Source: Tepidisphaeraceae bacterium (GTDB taxonomy: Bacteria; Planctomycetota; Phycisphaerae; Tepidisphaerales; Tepidisphaeraceae). Taken from it: a DNA stretch of 64,000 bases. A program made the position numbers and the translations under genes. The notes under the pieces are model-generated. The model made no database searches, was not told the DNA's origin, and saw only the letters and a list, made by a program, of their open reading frames with translations. The DNA lies in contig DASYHQ010000047.1 of assembly GCA_035998445.1 (NCBI GenBank), positions 1 through 64,000 of the forward strand, read 5' to 3'. The number at the start of each line of letters is the position of its first letter. The stretch's first letter is position 1. Positions 25,496-32,678 of the stretch are shown here, piece after piece.

Positions 25496-26269
25496 ATGAA
25501 TCGTGGGAAGCTTCTCATCATCGCCGTCGCATCGGTCTTGCTCTGTTCGCACGCGCACCTTGCGATGGCAGCCGACGACGGGCCACCGCCGAGCGAGCAG
25601 CGCGGCCCTAAGCGTGACGGCGGTGGGGGACCGGGCGGTGAGCGACCGGGCCTAGGGCGGTTCTCACCACCGACCGACGAGGAATGGCAGCAGATCGAGG
25701 CCTTCGCCGCCGAGAATTCTCCACGGCGCCTGACGCGATTGCAGCAGATGCGCGAGACGCAGGACCCGGCGTTGCGGGCCGTGCAGAACTTCCTCGTCAC
25801 CCGTTATCGCGCGTTGCAGGCGATGAAGCAGCACGACCCCGACCTGTACGCCCGCCGGCTGGAGGGGCTGAAGGTGGAGGATAAAGTCTTCGGCGCCGTG
25901 GAGGATGGCGCCGGCGCCGCCGACGCGTCGCCCGATCAGAAGCAGGCGCTGCGGGAAGACGTGCGGTTGCTGGTCACGATGAACCTCGAGGAACGCGAGG
26001 AACGCATCAACCGTATGGCCGAGTTCCTCGAAGCGCAACGGCTGAAGCTGCTGGAGGACAAGGGACGCGAGGAAGAACTGACCGAAGAGAAGATGGCCGA
26101 GATCGAGCGCGACGGCGTGCGCAGCCTGCTTCCCGACCGCCCCTCCCACCGCCACCACGACAAGGACGGCAAACGTGGCGAACGAGGTGAACGCGGCGAA
26201 AAAGGCGACCGCGGCGATCTCCGCGGCCCACCCCCCGGTCCCGACGGTCCCCCGCCCGGCCAACCCTGA
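25496..26269 (+). CDS. Exported helical protein with collagen-like tail
   Basis: A 257-residue protein with a signal peptide (LLIIAVASVLLCSHA, cleavage near AMAAD). A Pro/Gly/Asp-rich linker comes next, then a helical, highly charged central domain (about 60-215, with LTRLQQMRETQDPALRAVQ). The tail has Gly-X-Y triplets (GERGERGEKGDRGDLRG, then GPPPGPDGPPPGQ). Collagen-like triplets can form rod-shaped trimers, and the helical part could sense or bind ions in the manner of Spy/CpxP-like proteins, but I do not recognise the family. Following a sigma/anti-sigma pair, it is probably the regulated product or signal sensor. Confidence 0.65.
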   Translation: MNRGKLLIIAVASVLLCSHAHLAMAADDGPPPSEQRGPKRDGGGGPGGERPGLGRFSPPTDEEWQQIEAFAAENSPRRLTRLQQMRETQDPALRAVQNFLVTRYRALQAMKQHDPDLYARRLEGLKVEDKVFGAVEDGAGAADASPDQKQALREDVRLLVTMNLEEREERINRMAEFLEAQRLKLLEDKGREEELTEEKMAEIERDGVRSLLPDRPSHRHHDKDGKRGERGERGEKGDRGDLRGPPPGPDGPPPGQP

Positions 26270-27071
26270 TCGCACCGGCAGCCGGCACCGGTTCTAGTTT
26301 TTCTCTTCTGTAGGACAGGCATTCCTGCCTGTCTCTCCCCCCGTATTCTCTGCCTCTCTTCTGTGGCACAGGCATTCTTGCCTGTGTCTCTTCTGCCTTC
26401 TGTCTTTGGTGGGGCGGACATCCTCGTCGGTGCGTATCGACTTGACGCAACCCTTAACGAACTCCTCATCCTGACGTACTCCGAAGGATCTCTGCCCGCC
26501 CATGGCAAACACGGGGGGAGATCCTTCGGAGTCCCCCAGGATGACGGCTAGGCAATGTGCTGCTTTCTAGAGTGATAGACCCGTTCGTGCCTGTCTCGCG
26601 GCCAAGCCACGTTTCAATATCAGAGAGCCACGGTGAAAAGGCACGAAGCAGGACACGAAGAAATGCGACGGGTGTTGCGCCGCATCCACCTTAAATGCGC
26701 AGCGCCAGCGTAGAAATGGATAGTGCGTTCTTTGACAACCGAATAGCCGACACCGTGGCAGCGAGACACCTGTCGCCAACCTCGGATGGTGCGCATTGGT
26801 GCATAATGGTGCACAAGTTCGCGTGTTCGCTTACCCAAACCGCCGCGAACGCGCCTGCTCATCCACTGCTCCGCGTCTTTCTTCGTGACTTCGCGCCTTC
26901 GCGTCGCTTCGCGTTCGACACGCGCGCAACGCCGGACGCGCGGGAGCGAAAAATTGAGGCGTGTTTGAAATGTACGATCGAGGGCAGCAAAACAGAAGAA
27001 GGTCGCCTCCCTCCGAAGCGACCTCCCTCCACGCATCCTTGCGTGTTTCGATTGTCTGTACTGGCGTCGCC
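26270..27071. other. Repeat-filled region, copy A of a composite repeat
   Basis: An 800-bp gap without genes. At 26305-26425 two hairpins read CTGTAGGACAGGCATTCC and GTGGCACAGGCATTCTTGCC, followed by TCTGTCTTTGG. A type B palindrome sits at 26466-26544. From about 26620 to 26900 the sequence matches, inverted, the stretch at 62650-62960 (for example CGCAGCGCCAGCGTAGAAA, TTCTTTGACAAC and TTACCCAAACCGCC). The frames seen here are not coding. The composite is probably a decayed mobile or structural repeat. Confidence 0.6.
26466..26544. repeat. Palindromic repeat, type B
   Basis: TCATCCTGACGTACTCCGAAGG at 26466 pairs with CCTTCGGAGTCCCCCAGGATGA (both listed in part) ending at 26544, around GGATCTC/GAGATCC. 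It interrupts the composite repeat whose other copy at 62600-63150 lacks it, so it seems a later insertion. Confidence 0.75.
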
Positions 27072-27656
27072 TTAGTACACCACGGCCATCGCGTCCTCGA
27101 TGGCCTCGATGACCTGGCGTACGTGGAACGGCTTCTTCAGGTAGCCGTCGAAGCCTTGGGTGGTGAGGGCCTTGAGCTCGTCCTCGCTCATCTTGCCGCT
27201 CATCGCGATCACCTTGGTCAGCTGCAGGTCCGGGTTGGCCTTCACGTGCTTGGCCAGCTCGCGGCCGTCCAAGTCGCGCAGGTGCATGTCCAGCAGGATC
27301 ACGTGTGGGCGGTACTTCTCGGCGCTGATGCCGGCGGCGAAGCCACCCTTGGCGACCTCGACCTCGTACTTGGCTTCACCTTCGAGGATCTTCTCGAGCA
27401 CCTCGACGATGTCCTGCTCGTCGTCGACGATCATGATGCGGCTGCTGCCGGTCATCAGGCCGTTGAGCGGCATGCCGTGGTGCTTCATGAAGCGGATCAG
27501 CTGGTTCAGCGGGATCCGGCGGTCCTTGCTGCCCGGAATGCGGTAGCCGTGCAACGCGCCACTGTCGAACCATTTGGAAACGGTCCGTGGGGCGACATTA
27601 CAGATCTTTGCGACTTCGCCGGTCGTCAGCACGTCTTTGACTTTCGTTGCGTTCAT
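27072..27656 (-). CDS. HTH (excisionase-type) plus receiver regulator
   Basis: A 194-residue protein with reversed order. An N-terminal MerR/excisionase-like helix-turn-helix (LTTGEVAKICNVAPRTVSKW, then GYRIPGSKDRRIPLNQLIRF) spans residues 10-58. A C-terminal receiver domain (about 72-194) has IMIVDDEQDI, the phospho-Asp in VILLDMHLRDLDG, AMSGKM and the Lys in YLKKPF. All phosphorylation positions are present. Most response regulators have the receiver first. The HTH would bind DNA under phosphorylation control. No kinase gene is near, so the signal is unknown. Confidence 0.85.
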   Translation of the reverse strand: MNATKVKDVLTTGEVAKICNVAPRTVSKWFDSGALHGYRIPGSKDRRIPLNQLIRFMKHHGMPLNGLMTGSSRIMIVDDEQDIVEVLEKILEGEAKYEVEVAKGGFAAGISAEKYRPHVILLDMHLRDLDGRELAKHVKANPDLQLTKVIAMSGKMSEDELKALTTQGFDGYLKKPFHVRQVIEAIEDAMAVVY

Positions 27657-27996
27657 TGCGTTCTCTCCCGAGTTCCCTTGCGTCTCGCGTAGCGACCGAC
27701 ACCGTCGCCAACACTGTCTATATCGACCGCAACGGCTCTGCCTTTAGGTGCGGTGCGCACAAATTGCCGACCTGTGCGGGAGCATCGCCAACTGAAGGAT
27801 TATCAGACGCAACCGATCCAAAGGCCCGCCGCCCACTATCGCGAGTGGTTTCGCTTCCGGTCGGCGGGCTGGAGAAGGGCGATTTCAACGCGATAGGCGA
27901 CGGTGCCACCATGCGATATAGTCCCATCGCGCGCGATGGCGCCGCCGTACGATGTTGATCGCGGTAGCTCGAGCGCATTGTTGAAGGAACAGCACG
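27657..27996. other. Intergenic region, nothing recognised
   Basis: A 340-bp gap between divergent genes. There is a weak inverted match (CCGATCCAAAGGCCCGCCG with CGGCGGGCTGG) but no convincing promoter hexamer pair and no coding frame with family resemblance. Confidence 0.5.
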
Positions 27997-28887
27997 ATGG
28001 CGAAGGTTCGCAAGGCAGTGGTACCGGTGGCAGGCTTGGGGACTCGGCATTTCCCGGCGTCGCACGCCGTGAAGAAGGAGATGTTTCCGGTCGTGGGTGA
28101 GGACGGCATCGCCCGGGCGCTGTTCCACTATCACCTGCTGGAGATGGAGCAGGCCGGCATCGAAGAGATCTGCATCATTGTGCAGCCGGGCGACGAGGCG
28201 GTGATCCGCGCTTACCTGAACGGGCCGGACGACACCTACCTGAAGCGCCTCGATAAGTACCCGCAGCTGGCGGCCGAGGCCCGGCACATGCGGCAGCTGG
28301 GACAGCGCGTGACGTTCGCCGTGCAGCACCAGCAGGAAGGCTACGGCCACGCCGTCTTTCAAAGCCGCGCGTTTGCCGCCGGCGAACCGGTGCTGCTCTG
28401 CCTGGGCGACCACCTGTTCCGCGGCAAGCCGGTGTCACCGTATCGCGAACTGGCGGAGATGGCGGCGCGATCCGGTGGTAAGAGCGTGTCTGCGGTCAAC
28501 CGCATCGGACCGGCCGAGCTGAAGGGCTTCGGCACAATCGCCGGCCGACGGCGTGCTGGCGACCCGAAGCTGATCGACGTTTCACTCATCATCGAAAAGC
28601 CCGACGTGGAAACCGCCCGCCAGAAGCTGCGCGTTGACGGCGTACCGGACGACGAGTTTCTCGGCTGGTTCGGCATGCACCTGCTGGCGCCGTCGATCTA
28701 CGACATCCTCGAAGAGATGATCAAGAACGACGTCCGCGACAACCGTGAATTTCAGCTTACCCGCGCCCAGGAAATCCAACGGTCGCGCGAAGGGTACCTC
28801 GCATTGGAGATGCTGACCGCCAAGCGCTACGACTTCGGCATTCCCGACGACTTCGTCGCCAGCGTGCAGGCGTTTCGGGCTGACTGA
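27997..28887 (+). CDS. galU: UTP-glucose-1-phosphate uridylyltransferase
   Basis: Makes UDP-glucose, the precursor of surface polysaccharides and glycolipids. The 296 residues start with KAVVPVAGLGTRHFPASHAV (nucleotide-binding loop) and KKEMFPVVGEDGIARALF. The further family regions are QHQQEGYGHAVFQ, LCLGDHLFRG, the EKPD segment and the glucose-binding GWFGMHLLAPSIYDILEE. It lacks the C-terminal extension of eukaryotic forms, as expected for GalU. The ATG at 27997 is the only start near the conserved N-terminus. It is a single-gene unit. Confidence 0.9.
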   Translation: MAKVRKAVVPVAGLGTRHFPASHAVKKEMFPVVGEDGIARALFHYHLLEMEQAGIEEICIIVQPGDEAVIRAYLNGPDDTYLKRLDKYPQLAAEARHMRQLGQRVTFAVQHQQEGYGHAVFQSRAFAAGEPVLLCLGDHLFRGKPVSPYRELAEMAARSGGKSVSAVNRIGPAELKGFGTIAGRRRAGDPKLIDVSLIIEKPDVETARQKLRVDGVPDDEFLGWFGMHLLAPSIYDILEEMIKNDVRDNREFQLTRAQEIQRSREGYLALEMLTAKRYDFGIPDDFVASVQAFRAD

Positions 28888-28932
28888 TTGCTTCGGACCA
28901 GGCCATGGCCCACCACGAGCGCATGCCTTGGA

Positions 28933-29208
28933 TCACCAGCTGATCGTGAACGTGTCGGCCATGCCGATCTCGTCGCCTTCCAGCACGTCGGCCAGCACGC
29001 TGTAGCCCTCCAGGCGCAGCGCGATGTGAACGGTCATCCGGCGGTCATCCGGCACGTCCGCCGGCGTCGGATCGCGCACCGCCCGCTGCTGCGCCCGCGC
29101 CGCCGCCGCCTTGATCGCAGCATGTGCCGGCCGCATCATGGGCTCCAGCCAAGGGTTGGCAGCGTGAAGGGCCTCCAACGTAATTGCGCGTGCTTCGTCG
29201 GCGTTCAT
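28933..29208 (-). CDS. Small hypothetical protein
   Basis: A 91-residue protein starting MNADEARAITLEALHAANPW, with an alanine-rich helix (AHAAIKAAAARAQQ) and a beta-rich end (MTVHIALRLEGYSVLADVLEG, quoted in part). I do not recognise the family. It resembles small cytoplasmic proteins with a helical half and a sheet half. It runs convergent to galU and directly downstream of the tRNA-Ala gene on the same strand, behind that tRNA's terminator. No signal peptide or membrane span. Confidence 0.5.
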   Translation of the reverse strand: MNADEARAITLEALHAANPWLEPMMRPAHAAIKAAAARAQQRAVRDPTPADVPDDRRMTVHIALRLEGYSVLADVLEGDEIGMADTFTISW

Positions 29209-29323
29209 GGTGGGATTGTCCACCCGAAGTGGGTCGAACCGCAACCTACGCCTTCACGGTAAGTCGGCTGGCAGCCTCTTGCAGCAGAGTCGACTTCAAC
29301 GGAACGCGGGGCACTGGGAAATG

Positions 29324-29351
29324 AAGAAACCCCTGCAAAGCAGGGGTTTCT
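29324..29351. terminator. Rho-independent terminator, bidirectional
   Basis: GAAACCCCTGC, a short AAA/TTT loop and GCAGGGGTTTC form a strong 11-bp hairpin with T-runs on both sides. It lies five bases after the tRNA-Ala 3' end and would end that transcript on the minus strand. Confidence 0.8.
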
Positions 29352-29355
29352 TAAG

Positions 29356-29426
29356 TGGAGCCACGGAGAATCGAACTCCGATTTGCTGAATGCGATTCAG
29401 CCGTCATCCCGTTAGACCATGGCCCC
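29356..29426 (-). tRNA. tRNA-Ala (anticodon CGC), unusual body
   Basis: A 71-nt tRNA on the minus strand. The acceptor GGGGCCA/TGGCTCC pairs fully and contains a G3-U70 wobble, the key alanine identity element, with discriminator A73. The anticodon arm GCTGA-ATCGCAT-TCAGC gives CGC, reading GCG alanine codons. The short D-arm (GTC-TAACGGGAT-GAC) and four-base variable loop resemble tRNA-Gln/Glu bodies rather than normal tRNA-Ala. No CCA is encoded. A terminator follows. The isotype is therefore based on anticodon and G3-U70 together. Confidence 0.85.
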
Positions 29427-29634
29427 GGGTACTGTGGGGGGCAATTGTAACGTGAGTACGAAAACGGTCAAGCGGCTTTGTCACTCGGTGCTGGGGCCGC
29501 TGTCGTCCGCCCTGCAGGTGGCTTTCGCACGTCTGGCGGGCGCGGCGAACCCTTCGCCACGTCTGAGATTGGCCATCCAACACCTCGCGCGGACGGTCCG
29601 ACCCTTACATCGAATAATAATGTTACGTTTATCT

Positions 29635-29664
29635 TTGACGGGAAAATCACGCCGCCCGTATAGT
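29635..29664 (+). promoter_or_regulatory. Promoter of the ArsR-type gene
   Basis: TTGACG (29635-29640) and TATAGT (29659-29664) are 18 bp apart in an AT-rich stretch 42 bp before the gene start. This is the clearest sigma-70-type promoter seen in the window. Confidence 0.6.
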
Positions 29665-29705
29665 GGAAATAACCAAACCGCGACGCAATGAATGGAGCTC
29701 CTGTA

Positions 29706-30038
29706 ATGCGTAAGCGTGGTCCGGGAATGACGGAACTTGAATTGGAACCGTTGACTAGCCTGTTTCGCCTGCTGTCTGACAAAACCCGTTTGAACATCCT
29801 CCTGCTGCTGGCCAGCGGGGAGCGGAACGTCACGAGCCTATGTAACGAGCTTGGTCTTCCACAGCCCACGGTCAGCCATCATCTCGGGCTCTTGCGGATG
29901 AACAACCTGATCGCCAATCGCCGCGATGGGAAGCAGGTCTTCTACGGGTTGAACAATTCCGTCAACTCGTCGGACGGCAACACGTTGCTCGTCGCGCTCG
30001 AGTTGTTTGATCTGAAGATTATCGAGAAGGTTGCGTAG
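29706..30038 (+). CDS. ArsR-family winged-helix regulator
   Basis: A 110-residue repressor-type protein. The winged helix is clear: LFRLLSDKTRLNILLLLASGE, then NVTSLCNELGLPQPTVSHHL (recognition helix) and GLLRMNNLIANRRDGKQVFYG (wing, quoted in full length of 21 only by region 68-88). The metal-binding ELCVCDL motif of ArsR/SmtB is replaced by VTSLCNEL, so one Cys remains and metal sensing is doubtful. The start at ATG 29706 is preferred, with GGAG nine bases upstream; ATG 29688 is an alternative. It is alone, so its targets are unknown. Confidence 0.85.
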   Translation: MRKRGPGMTELELEPLTSLFRLLSDKTRLNILLLLASGERNVTSLCNELGLPQPTVSHHLGLLRMNNLIANRRDGKQVFYGLNNSVNSSDGNTLLVALELFDLKIIEKVA

Positions 30039-30129
30039 AGCGAAGCGCCCAACCGCGTTCCGGTTCTCCGCACATAGCCGCCAACGTGCCGGTGGGTCCA
30101 TCGCGACATGCCGAAGCGCGCCAATCGCG

Positions 30130-31149
30130 TTATCGGTGCCCGCGCTGCGGTTCGGCGCCGCGGTTTGGTGTCGCGACTTCAGACCGATAGTTCCGCCCCG
30201 TCAGTTCGACGAACACGTCGGCGAGTGACGGGCGGCCGACCGACACCGAATCCACCAGCCCCGGCGCGGCCTCGATCAGCGCGGGCACGAACTCGTGCCC
30301 GCGCGGCCGCTGAAGGCGCAACGCGTCGCCCACGCGTTCCATTTCGATTCCCAGTTTTTCCCGCAGGCGATCGCGCAGCGCATCCGGCTGAGCCGACGTC
30401 AGCGTAATCACCTCGCCACGAATGCGCCCCTTCAGCGCCGCCGGGCTATCGCACGCCAGCAGGCGGCCGTCCATTAGGATCGCCAGGCGGTCGCACAGGT
30501 CGGCCTCCTCCATCAGATGCGTGGTGAGCAGGATCGTCACGTCCTGCTGCGCGCGGATGTCGTTCAGGAGTTGCCACAGGTCGAGCCGCGCCCCGGGATC
30601 GAGTCCGGTGCTGGGCTCATCGAGGATGAGCAGCTTCGGGCGATGCAGCAGGCCCTTGGCGATCTCGACGCGCCGTCGCATGCCACCGCTGAAGCGGTCC
30701 GTGCGCTCGTGGGCGCGGTCCAGCAAATTGACTGCCGCCAGCAGCGTCTCGATGCGTTCCTTCATTACCGGGCCGCTTAAGCCGTACAGCGCGGCCTGGC
30801 AGGCGAGGTTCTCGTAGGCGGTGAGTTGCTTGTCGAGCGCTGGCGATTGGAAGACGACACCGATGTCCCGCCGCACGCAATCGCGGTCGGTCGCGAGATT
30901 GTGACCGAGGACCGTCACCTTCCCCGACTGCGGCGGGATGAGGGTCGACAGCACGCGGAACAGCGTCGTCTTGCCACTGCCGTTGGGGCCAAGCAGGCCG
31001 AAGATCTCGCCCGTCGGCACCTGGAGCGACAGGTTGTCGATCGCGGTTCGGTCGCCATACGCGTACGAGAGATCCTCGATGGAGACGGCCGTCGTGCCGA
31101 CGGTGGCGGTTGTGGGGGCGGCCGGGATGGATGGGGCGATCGCATGCAT
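30130..31149 (-). CDS. ABC transporter ATP-binding protein, DrrA-like
   Basis: A 339-residue ATPase with Walker A GLLGPNGSGKTTLFR, Q-loop VVFQSPALDKQLT, signature RFSGGMRRRVEIAKGL, Walker B LLILDEPSTGLDP and switch TTHLMEEAD. The C-terminal domain is typical of multidrug or NatA/CcmA-like exporters that need a separate permease. The usual downstream permease gene is absent: the next gene (29706) is divergent and regulatory. Four bp separate its start from the end of ctaE, so it is part of the oxidase operon, perhaps for cofactor or copper-related export, which is inference. Confidence 0.9.
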   Translation of the reverse strand: MHAIAPSIPAAPTTATVGTTAVSIEDLSYAYGDRTAIDNLSLQVPTGEIFGLLGPNGSGKTTLFRVLSTLIPPQSGKVTVLGHNLATDRDCVRRDIGVVFQSPALDKQLTAYENLACQAALYGLSGPVMKERIETLLAAVNLLDRAHERTDRFSGGMRRRVEIAKGLLHRPKLLILDEPSTGLDPGARLDLWQLLNDIRAQQDVTILLTTHLMEEADLCDRLAILMDGRLLACDSPAALKGRIRGEVITLTSAQPDALRDRLREKLGIEMERVGDALRLQRPRGHEFVPALIEAAPGLVDSVSVGRPSLADVFVELTGRNYRSEVATPNRGAEPQRGHR

Positions 31150-31153
31150 GAGA

Positions 31154-31912
31154 TCAGGTCCAGTAAAGCAGCCAGAGGACGACGACGACGGCCGCGGTGA
31201 CGAACTGCCAGTACAACGCGATCGCGCCGAACGCGTCGGTCGATAGCGACCGTCGAATCGTTCGCAGGATCAAGAGGATGCTCAGGAGCGCTAGGGCCAG
31301 CACGTGCAGCGCGAGCGTGCCGGCCAGCAGGTAATAGCAGCTGAGGTAGACGTTCGCCCATGGGCCGGATGTCGTCGTAGTCTCGGCCGCCGGGGTGTTG
31401 AGGAGCGTCGTCCACTGCCAAGCCAGAATGGCGAGAAACGTGATCGCCGTTGTGCTGGCGATCGCTGGCAGTACGAGCGATAGCCTTTCCGGCCCCTCTC
31501 TCGTGTACTCACGGGGGAGGTTGGGAGGGGGTGATTTCGACTGCTGGTGATGCTCGTCGTTCGAATGGCCCCCTCCCAACCTCCCCCGGAGTACCGGGAG
31601 AGGGGCAGGAGTGCGTCGTCCGGCGCTTGTGCGGAACCGGCGAGCGGCCAACGTCACCGCGGCACATCCAACCAGCATCACGCCCACCGCGATCACCGCG
31701 GCCGTCCCGTTCAAGATTGCACTGCTGTCGCGGAACAACTCGCCATTGCCACCGCGCAGCACGAGGTACGCCGCGATCAGGCCGCTGAAGAGCATCAGGT
31801 CGGCGGCCAGCAGCAGCAGCATGCCGAGGCGGGTGGGCGAGGGAAGGTCGGCCCACGTGGGCGAGGCCGCCACCGTCGTCGACTCAAGGCGATCGGCGAG
31901 TGGGGTGATCAT
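31154..31912 (-). CDS. ctaE: Cytochrome c oxidase subunit III-like protein
   Basis: A 252-residue membrane protein, with about five spans at residues 27-49, 66-90, 145-166, 183-211 and 226-250. The family signs are LGMLLLLAADLMLFSGLIAAY near the N-terminus and the closing IALYWQFVTAAVVVVLWLLYW pattern (HFVDVVWLFLF in typical subunits). Residues 103-141 are encoded by a palindromic repeat and are low-complexity, lying in the loop between spans 2 and 3. It overlaps the upstream lipoprotein gene by ATGA, so translation is coupled. It supports the CtaC/CtaD oxidase core. Confidence 0.85.
   Translation of the reverse strand: MITPLADRLESTTVAASPTWADLPSPTRLGMLLLLAADLMLFSGLIAAYLVLRGGNGELFRDSSAILNGTAAVIAVGVMLVGCAAVTLAARRFRTSAGRRTPAPLPVLRGRLGGGHSNDEHHQQSKSPPPNLPREYTREGPERLSLVLPAIASTTAITFLAILAWQWTTLLNTPAAETTTTSGPWANVYLSCYYLLAGTLALHVLALALLSILLILRTIRRSLSTDAFGAIALYWQFVTAAVVVVLWLLYWT
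31491..31607. repeat. Palindromic element inside the ctaE coding sequence
   Basis: GCCCCTCTCTCGTGTACTC at 31492 and its near-complement GAGTACCGGGAGAGGGGC ending at 31606 form arms of about 39 bp, also including GGGGGAGGTTGGGAGGGGG and its mirror. The total of 117 bp is exactly 39 codons, so the reading frame is kept. Confidence 0.85.
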
Positions 31913-32670
31913 GGAGCGTAGGTGAACGTAACCTCAGGAGTCGGCGTGCCGTCGGTAATCGTGATCGTTTCCTGCAACTCGCCGTAGCGTTCGTGCCACG
32001 CCGTCAGCGTATACGTGCCGACCGGCAGGTTCGTCAGCTCGAAGCTGCCGTCGTTGCCGGTGACGTGGAAGAACGGGTGCGGGAAGACGCCCACATAGGC
32101 GTTCATCCACGGGTGAATGTCGCACTTGAAGCGCACGAACTCGGGGTGCTCGAACGTCACCTGCTGCTCGTCGGGGCCCGGCATATTCAGGTTGCGCGAC
32201 TTGTTCTTCGACGGCGTGAAGTGGACGTTGTGAATCGTCGGGTCGCTCGATCGCACGGTCAACGGCTGCCCCGCCTGCACCGCGACCACGTGCGGCACGT
32301 ACTGGCAACCCACCTGGTCCAGCGCCGGTGGCGTGCTGCGCGGCAGCGGGTCGGCGCTAACGCCGCTCAGCGAGACGATGACGTTCGCCAGCGTGCCGTT
32401 GTCGTTCAGGACGACCGACTCTTCCTTCATCGGCTTGGCCGTCCCGTGGCAGGGCTGGTTGGCGATCTCCTTCATCACCGGCGGGGTGCCGGTGAACTTC
32501 ACCGCGCCGCGCACCGTGGCTGTACCGGCGGCTACCTTCGGCAGGGCGGATGCCGCGCTTTCGGATTGGCTGGAAGTCGACTCGCCGCATCCACCGATGA
32601 GCGTCGCGAGGCCAAAGGACAGCAGCAAAGCCGAACAGCGAACGGAAGTCACGCACCACGCAGCAGGCAT
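31909..32670 (-). CDS. Copper-type (cupredoxin-like) lipoprotein
   Basis: A 253-residue lipoprotein with lipobox ATLIGGC (Cys28). Residues 110-200 resemble a cupredoxin: DPTIHNVHFTP provides a His, and FKCDIHPWMNAYVGVF supplies Cys183, His186 and Met189, the order of a type 1 copper site. A C-terminal carboxypeptidase-regulatory-like sandwich follows (NLPVGTYTLTAWHERYG). The likely role is electron delivery or copper binding outside the cytoplasmic membrane. It lies between ctaB and ctaE. The real start is ATG 32670; the longer upstream frame is antisense-like sequence over ctaB. Confidence 0.8.
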   Translation of the reverse strand: MPAAWCVTSVRCSALLLSFGLATLIGGCGESTSSQSESAASALPKVAAGTATVRGAVKFTGTPPVMKEIANQPCHGTAKPMKEESVVLNDNGTLANVIVSLSGVSADPLPRSTPPALDQVGCQYVPHVVAVQAGQPLTVRSSDPTIHNVHFTPSKNKSRNLNMPGPDEQQVTFEHPEFVRFKCDIHPWMNAYVGVFPHPFFHVTGNDGSFELTNLPVGTYTLTAWHERYGELQETITITDGTPTPEVTFTYAP

Positions 32671-32678
32671 CACGGAAA

